This document shows positions 7,867 to 14,027 of a stretch of DNA of 23,874 nt, piece by piece (the first letter of the stretch is position 1; every line of letters starts with the position of its first letter). A program made the translations under genes and the position numbers. The notes beneath the pieces are model-generated. The model did not search any database. It had not been told where the DNA came from and saw only the letters and a list, made by a program, of their open reading frames with translations. The stretch spans positions 1-23,874 of the forward strand of contig JBFXJF010000031.1 of assembly GCA_050175155.1 (NCBI GenBank), in the 5' to 3' direction. The DNA comes from JBFXJF01 sp050175155 (GTDB lineage: Bacteria > Bacillota > Bacilli > Tepidibacillales > Tepidibacillaceae).

Positions 7867-7899
7867 AAAATACCTCTTAACATTAAGGGGTATTTTTTA
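7867..7899 (+). terminator. Strong terminator closing the T4SS operon
   Basis: AATACCTCTTAA (7869-7880) pairs with TTAAGGGGTATT (7883-7894), one T-G wobble, followed by TTTTTATTT. It separates the conjugation operon from the toxin-antitoxin promoter a few bases downstream. Confidence 0.8.
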
Positions 7900-7900
7900 T

Positions 7901-7930
7901 TTGACTTTTATATACCATCTATGTTATTAT
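7901..7930 (+). promoter_or_regulatory. Promoter of the VbhA/Fic operon
   Basis: TTGACT (7901-7906), 18-bp spacer, TATTAT (7925-7930), with an extended -10 TG at 7922-7923. The antitoxin start lies 40 bases downstream. The ardC promoter at 13078 has the same box sequences, spacing and TG extension. Confidence 0.75.
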
Positions 7931-7969
7931 ATAGACAAGTATTAAATATAATTAAAGTAGGTGGTGTTT

Positions 7970-8149
7970 TTGAAGAAATTAACTGAAAAAGAATTTGACC
8001 GAAAAATCCAAAACGTTATTGCAACGCAAGGGTTAGAAGATATTGTATTAACTGACGGTGAAGTTTTATTACTAAAGGATTATTTTACTGGTAAAATAAC
8101 TGAAGATGAATACTATGTGAAGGTTAGGGAGTTAATAAATGTCATCTAA
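7970..8149 (+). CDS. vbhA: VbhA-family antitoxin of a Fic toxin
   Basis: The TTG at 7970 is favoured because AGGTGG (7959-7964) lies five bases upstream; two in-frame GTG codons at 7961 and 7964 overlap the Shine-Dalgarno itself. The 59-residue protein has the VbhA build: a first helix ending IATQGLED, an acidic turn, then two helices (EVLLLKDYFTGKITEDEYY). T19 and E23 fit the inhibitory motif (S/T)xxxE(G/N), where the glutamate blocks the Fic ATP site; the last position is D instead of G/N. Its 3' end overlaps the fic gene by 11 bp, as in known VbhA-VbhT pairs. Confidence 0.85.
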   Translation: MKKLTEKEFDRKIQNVIATQGLEDIVLTDGEVLLLKDYFTGKITEDEYYVKVRELINVI

Positions 8150-8768
8150 ATATTTATATCCTGATTCAAATATTCTAATAAATAAATTAGATATTAAAAA
8201 TCAAAATAAATTAGATATTGCTGAAAAAAATTTAACTTCTAAAAGATTAATGGAATTAGAAATTGACCCTATCTATGGGAAGTTTGATTTAAAACATCTA
8301 CAAAGAATACATAAACATATTTTCCAAGATATTTATAATTTTGCTGGTGAATTAAGGTGTGTAGACATAGGGAAAGATAATACTTTATTTTGTCGGGCAG
8401 TATTCATCGCCCCGGCAAGCAAAATATTATTTGACGAATTAAAAGCAGAAAACAATCTTAAAAATTATGATTTTAATAAGTTTGCGGAACGTTCTACATA
8501 TTATTTAGCTGAAATTAACGTGCTTCATCCTTTCCGTGAAGGGAATGGTAGGACGCAAAGAGAATTTATAAGAACACTAGGATTAAATGCAGGGTTTAAT
8601 ATTAGATGGGATAAGATAGATAAGGATAAACTTTTTAATGCACAAGTAAATAGTAAATATAACTTGAAGGATTTAGAAAGTGCAATTAAAGATTGTATTG
8701 TTAATAAAGAAAAGGATTATACTATAATGAAGAATTATAAAGATTTAGATAGGGGTTTAGACAGATGA
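8139..8768 (+). CDS. fic: Fic-domain AMP-transferase toxin
   Basis: A 209-residue single-domain Fic protein. The active-site motif is complete: HPFREGNGRTQR from H130, with the catalytic histidine, the acidic E134 for magnesium, the GNG anion hole and R138/R141. The flap region (GELRCVDIGKD...) precedes it. Fic toxins transfer AMP from ATP to target hydroxyls; VbhT-type enzymes target DNA gyrase and topoisomerase IV, but the target here is unknown. It is class I, with the inhibitory helix supplied by the separate upstream antitoxin. Its TGA overlaps the next ATG by 4 bp. On a mobile element its likely effect is to stabilise the element or inhibit recipients. Confidence 0.92.
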   Translation: MSSKYLYPDSNILINKLDIKNQNKLDIAEKNLTSKRLMELEIDPIYGKFDLKHLQRIHKHIFQDIYNFAGELRCVDIGKDNTLFCRAVFIAPASKILFDELKAENNLKNYDFNKFAERSTYYLAEINVLHPFREGNGRTQREFIRTLGLNAGFNIRWDKIDKDKLFNAQVNSKYNLKDLESAIKDCIVNKEKDYTIMKNYKDLDRGLDR

Positions 8769-9175
8769 AGCTTATAAAAAGAGAATACATTGAAAAAGAA
8801 ATAATAAAATACAATCTTGAAATTTATAAAGAGGATATACTGTTTATTTATGACTGTTGGACATACCAAAAACAATGCGATAACTTAAAAAGTAAAGTCG
8901 AGATATTGTTAGAAAATATATTTAAACATCCTGTTTATGGGGAAACTATGATACCTTTAAAATTCTTAAAATCTACTTTGGGTGTATTTCTACTTGCGGT
9001 ATATGTAGAAGCTCCTAAAGAACTATCTATAATTGATTTAGCAAATATAATAGGTTGTACTAAACAAAATTTGTATGATCATATAAGTAAAGGTAACTTA
9101 ATTATTGAAAAGGTGGGCAGGGAAAATTATATTACTCAGACTGAAGCAGAAAGATTTATTAAAAACTATAAGTAG
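8765..9175 (+). CDS. HTH protein, third gene of the Fic operon
   Basis: A 136-residue protein starting in an ATGA overlap with the fic stop, so translation is coupled. The first 85 residues are helical with several aromatic and cysteine residues and match nothing I know. Residues about 88-135 (LSIIDLANIIGCTKQNLYDHISKGNLIIEKVGRENYITQTEAERFI) look like an excisionase/MerR-type helix-turn-helix with the usual recognition helix and a wing leading to an ITxxEAERFI helix. I infer a DNA-binding protein, perhaps a repressor of the toxin operon. The promoter at 7901 has no clear palindrome that would confirm this. Confidence 0.7.
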   Translation: MKLIKREYIEKEIIKYNLEIYKEDILFIYDCWTYQKQCDNLKSKVEILLENIFKHPVYGETMIPLKFLKSTLGVFLLAVYVEAPKELSIIDLANIIGCTKQNLYDHISKGNLIIEKVGRENYITQTEAERFIKNYK

Positions 9176-9195
9176 TATATTTTTTTAGTTGTATA

Positions 9196-9245
9196 GTAAT
9201 ACTTTGTTTTACATTGTATTACTTTGTAATACTTTATATTACTTT
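9196..9245 (+). repeat. Five tandem 10-bp GTAWTAC repeats, candidate centromere (parC) and operator
   Basis: Five units follow each other with exact 10-bp period: GTAATACTTT (9196), GTTTTACATT (9206, degenerate), GTATTACTTT (9216), GTAATACTTT (9226) and ATATTACTTT (9236). The core GTAWTAC is a 7-bp palindrome, so all sites lie on one face of the helix. The array sits directly upstream of the partition operon and would overlap its promoter (TTGTAT 9214, TATTAC 9237). Plasmid R1 parC has comparable sets of five 11-bp repeats bound by ParR. A second array lies at 14387-14471. Confidence 0.75.
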
Positions 9246-9265
9246 TTAAAGAAAGGTAAATGATA

Positions 9266-9538
9266 ATGGATCAAGGTGTAAGTTTTGTAGAAATAGCAAA
9301 AATAACATCTGAAATAGGGTGGGATATATTAGATATTCTTAGCAAGGTCGAAAATATTACTGTTAATGATTTATGTAAAAAACTTAATCTATATTATCCT
9401 AAACTAGCAAATGAACTTAATAGATTAGAAGGGGGGCTTTTAATTAAGTATAGTAAATCCAATTCTGATAAGCGTAATGTTTATATTCAGATTAATGACT
9501 ATGGTTTTGAAGTTTTAAAATTAAAAAATAACTTATAA
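9266..9538 (+). CDS. Winged-helix DNA-binding protein of the partition operon
   Basis: ATG 9266 lies nine bases after GAAAGG, better placed than the in-frame ATG at 9260 with three. The 90-residue protein is one winged helix-turn-helix: helices ISEIGWDILDILSKV, VNDLCKKLNLYYPKLANELNRLEGG, then the wing LIKYSKSNSDKRNVYIQINDYG, of general MarR/ArsR type. It is co-transcribed with parM, 15 bp away, and begins 20 bp after the GTAWTAC array. I infer a repressor of the operon or an extra centromere-binding protein. Standard ParMR operons have no such gene. Confidence 0.75.
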   Translation: MDQGVSFVEIAKITSEIGWDILDILSKVENITVNDLCKKLNLYYPKLANELNRLEGGLLIKYSKSNSDKRNVYIQINDYGFEVLKLKNNL

Positions 9539-9553
9539 AGGGGAAATTTACAA

Positions 9554-10825
9554 ATGATGAATTATGAATTAAAGGTAGGAAACGATAACGGCAACAGTGA
9601 ACACGATATTATAATTAATGGTGATATTATTCAACAAAATAATGTTTATGCGGTAACAAACAAAATACCGAATTTAGAAGAATTAAATAAAGAACATTTT
9701 ATTAGAAACATTCATGATAATTTAATTGTCACTATTGAAAGTAAAGCTTTAAATAATGGTCTTCCTGAAACTTATTTTGTTTCAAATTATGCAATGAAAA
9801 GTGGGAGAATGCTTCGTAATATTGAGGTAGGAGCGATTAATTCTAAGCTTAATAGTAATGTTCCAATCACTAATACTGTTAGTCACATAGCAGGATATAT
9901 TATTAAGAAAGCATTCTTTAGTGACGATATACATAAGCAACTAAATACTAAAGTAGATATGACAACTGCCTTGCCGGTGAACCAATATTCAAAAGCAAAC
10001 GCAAAAGAATTTAGCCAAAGGTATATGGAACATCCATTTTATGTGACTGTTCATGTGCCGGGGGACCAATACAAAGTTAATGTAGAATTTAGTTATGTTA
10101 AAACTTTGCCCGAAGCTGTACCTGCTGTATTTTTTCTTCAAAATGCTAATAAGGAACAAAGCATTGTTATTTATAAAAAAGATCTCAATGGAGTAGTTAG
10201 ACCTCAAAAACTGCCTTATATTTTTGATTTATTGAATAATGAATTTCAAGGTTTTTATAAAGATAAAAAAATTGTTTTTGATAATGATTTCTTTAAAAAT
10301 AAATCAATTTTACATACAGCCATCGGTGAAGGTACGACAGAAAACCCTAAGACCGATGATATAAACTTCGATCCTAACTTTATTGAAGGTGCAAATGTGG
10401 GTGTGGGTCACGCTATAAAAGAAGTTCTAAATACTTTTATTACTAATAAACATCTATTAAAATTCTCTAGACAAGATTTTTCTAATTTACTAAAGGATCC
10501 GTCACATAAATATCATGATGAAGCAATGGAGTTAATAGAAATACCATTAATTGAACAAGCTGAATTAATTTTTAGAAATACTATTGATGAAATAAGTAAA
10601 GCAAACAACAATATAGATATTAATATGGTTCATGGCGGCGGATCTATTTTAATGAGAAATTATCTTCAGCCAAAATTATTAGAATTTTGTAATTCAATAG
10701 GATCTATTATGCTGTATATTCCGGAAGAATATGCTGTGATTCTTGAAGCTTTAGGTTTATACGCATTTACTAATTCAACTCTTTTTGAGCAATTGAAAAA
10801 AAATCATGAAAAGGTAACAGCTTAA
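9554..10825 (+). CDS. parM: ParM/Alp-type actin-like plasmid segregation ATPase
   Basis: A 423-residue actin-fold protein; AAAGGGG precedes the ATG by about ten bases. The phosphate-1 loop is near the start (VGNDNGNSEHD), an ordered TxTAxPVxxY-like segment occurs around residue 137 (MTTALPVNQYS), and the adenosine loop is HGGGSILMRNYLQ near residue 358. The usual phosphate-2 D-x-G-x-T strand is not obvious; IGEGTTENPKTDD at about 256-268 may take its place. ParM-type proteins polymerise with ATP and push plasmid copies apart, linked through ParR to the centromere. Gene order and a ParR-like gene downstream support this. The protein is far from the R1 ParM sequence and belongs to a Gram-positive-type branch. 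Confidence 0.82.
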   Translation: MMNYELKVGNDNGNSEHDIIINGDIIQQNNVYAVTNKIPNLEELNKEHFIRNIHDNLIVTIESKALNNGLPETYFVSNYAMKSGRMLRNIEVGAINSKLNSNVPITNTVSHIAGYIIKKAFFSDDIHKQLNTKVDMTTALPVNQYSKANAKEFSQRYMEHPFYVTVHVPGDQYKVNVEFSYVKTLPEAVPAVFFLQNANKEQSIVIYKKDLNGVVRPQKLPYIFDLLNNEFQGFYKDKKIVFDNDFFKNKSILHTAIGEGTTENPKTDDINFDPNFIEGANVGVGHAIKEVLNTFITNKHLLKFSRQDFSNLLKDPSHKYHDEAMELIEIPLIEQAELIFRNTIDEISKANNNIDINMVHGGGSILMRNYLQPKLLEFCNSIGSIMLYIPEEYAVILEALGLYAFTNSTLFEQLKKNHEKVTA

Positions 10826-10853
10826 AAATCTCTGTGAATAAGAGTGATGTATA

Positions 10854-11282
10854 ATGTCTAAGAAACATGAAAACAGGTTTAGTATTAATATAAAGAAAGA
10901 TAAACCTCATGTTATTGAATTTTGTAGTCTGCAAAGCAATCTAAATGATACTATCAGCTATCTTATTGAAAAAGAGATAGCTGAAAACGGTATAAGGAAT
11001 TTACAATTATATATTCCTTCAAGTCGTTATAATGATTTCTTTCTTCAGTCTAATATAAAAAATGAGGTTGCACCGATAATTCATAGACCTGTTATTAATA
11101 AATTAAGTACTGTTGTCCCTTCTGTTAATCCGGATAAAAAAATAAATGAATCACCGGTGGTCCCGAAGAAAATAGAAACTGATAACAAGATAAAATTAAA
11201 AACTAATAAAGATATGTTTCCTAAACCTGAGGAAACATCTGAAAATAAGGATGATATTCCATCGGAATATCTCGATGATTAA
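10854..11282 (+). CDS. parR: ParR-like ribbon-helix-helix centromere-binding protein
   Basis: A 142-residue protein starting 28 bp after parM, with a weak AAGAGTGATG site. Residues about 7-55 read as a ribbon-helix-helix: strand NRFSINIKKDK, helix VIEFCSLQSNLNDTISYLIEKEIAENG. The remaining 80 residues are low-complexity, rich in Pro, Lys and acidic residues, as in ParR proteins where the C-terminal tail binds the ParM filament end. Size, fold order and position second to an actin-like gene make ParR the best call. It probably binds the 10-bp GTAWTAC repeats and represses the operon. Confidence 0.78.
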   Translation: MSKKHENRFSINIKKDKPHVIEFCSLQSNLNDTISYLIEKEIAENGIRNLQLYIPSSRYNDFFLQSNIKNEVAPIIHRPVINKLSTVVPSVNPDKKINESPVVPKKIETDNKIKLKTNKDMFPKPEETSENKDDIPSEYLDD

Positions 11283-11290
11283 CATTATCT

Positions 11291-11318
11291 CTATAGCATG
11301 GCAAAAGCCATGCTATAG
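11291..11318 (+). promoter_or_regulatory. Perfect 12-bp hairpin between parR and the Toprim gene
   Basis: CTATAGCATGGC (11291-11302) and GCCATGCTATAG (11307-11318) pair perfectly around an AAAA loop. No T-run follows, so it is not a normal terminator. It starts nine bases after the parR stop and ends 19 bases before the next start. It may be an mRNA processing or stabilising structure, or an operator. Confidence 0.6.
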
Positions 11319-11337
11319 TTAAGTAATGGGGTGCTTT

Positions 11338-12201
11338 ATGTTTACAAAAGAACAAATTTATAGAGCTAGAAATGTTTCTTTGTATGATTATTTTTTAAAA
11401 AAAGGATTTCTTTTAAAAGATGAAAGGAATAATCGTTTCCGGGTTGTTGGTTATGGTGGTTTAATAATTTACAATTGTTTTTATTATCATTTCTCAACAT
11501 CTTCTGGCGGTAATGCTGTTGATTGTCTTGTTAATGTGTTTGGTCTTTCGGTCGATAATGCTGTAAAAGAGTTAAATGGTTGTAATACATCTTCTTTAGT
11601 CTATTCTAAGAAGAAAATTGATAAATGTTCTGCTTTTAAATGTCCGCCTTTATCAAGTAATTTAAGAAGATCAATAGCTTATTTAACTAAAACTAGGGGT
11701 ATTAATGTGGATTTGGTCAGATCGTTGATTAAAGATAAGTTAATTCTTCAAGATCTGCGTGGAAATGTTATTTTCCCTTACTTGAATGAAAAAAAAATAG
11801 TGGTTGGGGGGGAGTTGCACGGTTCTCTTGATTGGATTGACTATAAAGGTTGTTTAGATAACTCTGATTTCCACTATCCTTTTATGTTTAATATTTCTGA
11901 TTTCAAAAATGTTTATTTTTTTGAGAGTGCTATTGATGCTTTGAGTTTTGTTACAATGTTTGGGCTACCCGGTCTGTATGTTTCTTTAAGTGGCTTAAAA
12001 AAGTCGATTTTTTGTCGGGTTCAGGAATTATATCCTGATAGCAAGTTTTTTAGTTGTGTTGACAGTGATAAGGCGGGTCAATCTTTTAATCGCTCTTTGG
12101 TTTGTGCTAGGTTTTTCTGCATTTTAACTCCTGTTCTTAAAGATTGGAATGAGGATCTTTTGTCTAGTGTTAATAATTTAAGAGAAGGTGTTAAGGGTTG
12201 A
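11338..12201 (+). CDS. Toprim-domain DNA primase-like protein
   Basis: ATG 11338 follows GGGGTG by five bases; the ATG at 11326 overlaps that site and is less likely. The 287-residue protein begins with a degenerate CHC2-like zinc-finger region without its cysteines (SLYDYFLKKGF, then FSTSSGGNAVDCLVNVFGLS at about 50-70). A linker follows, then a Toprim domain: glutamate E196 in VYFFESAIDALSF and the DxD motif D242-S-D244 in CVDSDKAGQSF. This matches the DUF3991/Toprim proteins common on Gram-positive conjugative elements, likely priming DNA synthesis on the transferred strand. A separate helicase domain is absent. Its use of TTT, TGT and GTT is heavier than in neighbours. Confidence 0.82.
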   Translation: MFTKEQIYRARNVSLYDYFLKKGFLLKDERNNRFRVVGYGGLIIYNCFYYHFSTSSGGNAVDCLVNVFGLSVDNAVKELNGCNTSSLVYSKKKIDKCSAFKCPPLSSNLRRSIAYLTKTRGINVDLVRSLIKDKLILQDLRGNVIFPYLNEKKIVVGGELHGSLDWIDYKGCLDNSDFHYPFMFNISDFKNVYFFESAIDALSFVTMFGLPGLYVSLSGLKKSIFCRVQELYPDSKFFSCVDSDKAGQSFNRSLVCARFFCILTPVLKDWNEDLLSSVNNLREGVKG

Positions 12202-12254
12202 AATTATTATATGATTATCTTATCTAAATATAGGATGACTCCAGGGAAAATAAT

Positions 12255-12359
12255 ATGTTTTGTTGCAATTCTGATTCGTTTTTAAAGCAAGATATTAAAG
12301 AGGATATTTTCTGTGATGATTATAAATATTTTGTTGTCACAAAAGATAATTTAGAATAA
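12255..12359 (+). CDS. Doubtful small ORF, 34 residues
   Basis: ATG with a weak GGGAAA upstream opens 34 codons (MFCCNSDSFLKQDIKED...), ending in TAA at 12357-12359. It is acidic with three cysteines and has no known family. It could be the degraded tail of a gene or chance. Confidence 0.2.
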   Translation: MFCCNSDSFLKQDIKEDIFCDDYKYFVVTKDNLE

Positions 12360-12423
12360 ATTTATTTGGACGTTACCTTTCAGGTCAGGCTATTCGTTCC
12401 AATTCTAATTAATTATCTCTAAT

Positions 12424-12482
12424 AATAAGTAAAAGGAAAAGGATTTTCGGATGTTTCCTCTAATCTTTTCCTTTAACTTATT
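12424..12482 (+). repeat. Long inverted repeat (about 20 bp arms, 16-nt loop)
   Basis: AATAAGT-A-AAAGGAAAAG-G-ATT on the left pairs with AATCTTTTCCTTT-A-ACTTATT on the right, with one A-A mismatch and one bulged G. The loop of about 16 nt is TTCGGATGTTTCCTCT. No T-run follows. Confidence 0.7.
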
Positions 12483-12525
12483 CTAATATATAACTAATCA
12501 GAATTTCCTCTGCTATCCTTAACGC

Positions 12526-12642
12526 AAAACATTAAAACCTAGTCCGTTTCTATAATGTAATGGGTTTTTGACGCTTTAAAATCGATTTTAAGACATTTTT
12601 ATTTTCTATACAAGGTTTAAGTATTCCTTGTTTTAATGTTTT
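12526..12642 (+). repeat. Concentric inverted repeats: 13-bp outer arms around a 16-bp palindrome
   Basis: AAAACATTAAAAC (12526-12538) is the exact reverse complement of GTTTTAATGTTTT (12630-12642). Half-way between them, centred on the same point within one base, is the perfect palindrome TTAAAATCGATTTTAA (12576-12591). The common centre suggests one nested structure rather than independent repeats. Confidence 0.7.
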
Positions 12643-12721
12643 TCTCATTCACGTTGTAGTTAAGTTTTATATATCAATTCGCTTGATAAATATAAATTGA
12701 TAACCATCAATCAATTAACCT

Positions 12722-12747
12722 TTAAGCCCTTTTGGAAAAGGGCTTAA
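12722..12747 (+). repeat. Perfect hairpin TTAAGCCCTTTT/AAAAGGGCTTAA
   Basis: Two perfect 12-base arms are separated by GG. As a hairpin it would have 10 pairs and a 6-nt loop. It is followed by C-rich DNA, not a T-run, so a terminator on the + strand is unlikely. Confidence 0.65.
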
Positions 12748-12806
12748 CCCCAAAACTTTCTTTAATGGGCTTTCCCCCCATACCCCCCACCTCGTCGGTT
12801 AGGCAG

Positions 12807-12832
12807 AGGAAGGTAGCACCTGCTACCTTCCT
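12807..12832 (+). repeat. GC-rich perfect 11-bp hairpin
   Basis: AGGAAGGTAGC (12807-12817) pairs with GCTACCTTCCT (12822-12832) around ACCT. It is much richer in G+C than the surrounding DNA and stable on either single strand. No T-run follows. Confidence 0.7.
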
Positions 12833-12860
12833 TGTCAATAGGATGGCGCTTAATTCTTTC

Positions 12861-12925
12861 GTCAAGGTAGTATTTAAAATTTTTTTAGAAAAGCACTAAA
12901 AAATTTTTAAATCTCCACCCTTGAC
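12861..12925 (+). repeat. Long two-tier inverted repeat
   Basis: GTCAAGG (12861-12867) pairs with CCTTGAC (12919-12925). Inside, ATTTAAAATTTTTTTAG (12872-12888) pairs with CTAAAAAATTTTTAAAT (12896-12912) with one mismatch, around a 7-nt loop. An asymmetrical internal loop of 4 and 6 nt separates the two stems. Confidence 0.7.
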
Positions 12926-12958
12926 TGAAGCTTTTCGATGGTGCCGCTTAAAAATAAT

Positions 12959-13011
12959 CCGAACGTTTCCGGAGGACCGGCAGCTGCAAAACATCGTTAT
13001 TCCCGAACGTT
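12959..13011 (+). repeat. GC-rich patch flanked by CCGAACGTT direct repeats
   Basis: CCGAACGTT occurs at 12959-12967 and 13003-13011 (44-bp period, core AACGTT palindromic). Between them are CCGGAGGACCGG, itself a small inverted repeat, and the palindrome GCAGCTGC (12980-12987). The composition contrasts with the A+T-rich surroundings. Confidence 0.55.
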
Positions 13012-13077
13012 GCTAATAGTTTTATAGATTAATATAAATGTTTTTAATAATTGTCGTAATTTCTTAATTATTTATAC

Positions 13078-13144
13078 TTGACTAAACAATATTTTATATG
13101 ATATTATAAGGGTAAGTTAAATATTATCGCTACCAGGTAAGCGA
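13078..13144 (+). promoter_or_regulatory. ardC promoter with leader hairpin
   Basis: TTGACT (13078-13083), 18-bp spacer, TATTAT (13102-13107) with an extended -10 TG at 13099-13100. In the leader, TCGCT (13127-13131) can pair with AGCGA (13140-13144) around ACCAGGTA, a possible operator or RNA element. The ardC start is at 13180 with GAAAGGAAAA upstream. Confidence 0.7.
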
Positions 13145-13179
13145 ATATAAATGTACTTGGATAATGAAAGGAAAAGAAT

Positions 13180-14007
13180 ATGAACGTTTATGAAATTGTA
13201 ACTAATAAAATAATTGAGAAATTAGAACAGGGTGTAATACCTTGGCGTAAACCTTGGAATAATTGCGAAGCTGTAAATTGGGAAACTCAAAAACCGTATG
13301 GAGGAATTAATTCTATATTATTGGAACCTGGGGAATATGCCACTTTTAATAAAATATCTGAAGTTGGAGGGAAAATTAAAAAAGGTGAAAAATGTTCAAT
13401 AGTTGTTTTCTGGAAGTGGCTAGAAAATGAAGATGAAGAAGGTAAAACCGAAAAAATTCCTTTGTTAAGATATTATAAAGTATGGGAAATTAATAGACAA
13501 GTTGAAGGACTGGAAAGCAGGAACAAAGTAGAAACATTTAATCATAATCCTATAGAAAACGCAGAAAATATTATAGATGGATTTAAAGACAAGCCGGAAA
13601 TTGATTTTATAGGCGGTAGAGCGGTTTACAAACCTTTTTTCGATAAAGTCGAAGTGCCACGTATAAGTAATTATAAGCAACCAGAGGAATTCTATAGTAC
13701 ATTATTCCATGAATTAATTCACAGTACAGGACATGCAAAGCGATTAAATAGAAGTACATTAGTTAAAAATGCTTCATTTGGTGATGAAGTATACAGCCAG
13801 GAAGAATTAGTTGCAGAAATAGGCTCTTCAATGCTTTGTAATATAGCACAAATAGACCATGCCGTTATAGATAATCAAGTTAGTTATATAAACAGTTGGT
13901 TAAGTAAACTTAAAAAAGATAAATCTTTAATTATAAAGGCATCAGGTCAGGCACAAAAAGCAGTTAATTATATTTTAAATAAAGAAGGAGAAAAAGAAAC
14001 AGCTTAA
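13180..14007 (+). CDS. ardC: ArdC-type antirestriction protein (ssDNA-binding plus zincin domain)
   Basis: A 275-residue protein of usual ArdC length. The N-terminal domain (about 1-120; IIEKLEQGVIPWRKPW, then GGINSILL and a VVFWKW strand) is the ArdC ssDNA-binding/DUF1738 type. The C-terminal domain carries a zincin site, H177-E178-L-I-H181 with H185, and an EELVAEIGSS helix (E209, E213) that could supply a third ligand. ArdC proteins bind single-stranded DNA and protect incoming plasmid DNA from restriction. The gene lies about 0.8 kb from nic in the predicted leading region, and its template is the strand transferred, fitting early expression in the recipient. Confidence 0.9.
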   Translation: MNVYEIVTNKIIEKLEQGVIPWRKPWNNCEAVNWETQKPYGGINSILLEPGEYATFNKISEVGGKIKKGEKCSIVVFWKWLENEDEEGKTEKIPLLRYYKVWEINRQVEGLESRNKVETFNHNPIENAENIIDGFKDKPEIDFIGGRAVYKPFFDKVEVPRISNYKQPEEFYSTLFHELIHSTGHAKRLNRSTLVKNASFGDEVYSQEELVAEIGSSMLCNIAQIDHAVIDNQVSYINSWLSKLKKDKSLIIKASGQAQKAVNYILNKEGEKETA

Positions 14008-14020
14008 AAGCTGTTTCTTT
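13996..14020 (+). terminator. Terminator overlapping the ardC stop codon
   Basis: GAAACAGCTT (13996-14005) pairs perfectly with AAGCTGTTTC (14008-14017), followed by TTTAT. The stem uses the last ardC codons and stop, the same economy seen at 2997-3025. Confidence 0.65.
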
Positions 14021-14027
14021 ATACTAT

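Larger units (their letters stand above)
12202..13077 (+). other. About 0.9 kb of non-coding DNA dense in inverted repeats
   Basis: No frame longer than about 35 codons with a ribosome binding site is present. The interval holds five separate inverted repeats or hairpins and one repeat cluster, listed individually. Base composition shifts to more G+C between about 12720 and 13011. It lies directly upstream of ardC, in the part of the element expected to enter the recipient early. Candidate roles are a single-strand initiation site for complementary-strand synthesis, an Frpo-like single-strand promoter, or the vegetative origin. Confidence 0.6.

Noticed and set aside
9196..9245. CRISPR array
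   Set aside because: Units are 10 bp and contiguous without spacers, and no cas gene is present.
12940..13011. Second oriT, because of GC-rich hairpins and a TAATCC string
   Set aside because: It lacks ATCCTG|CCC on either strand and the inverted-repeat-then-nic order; the site at 14764-14849 fits far better.
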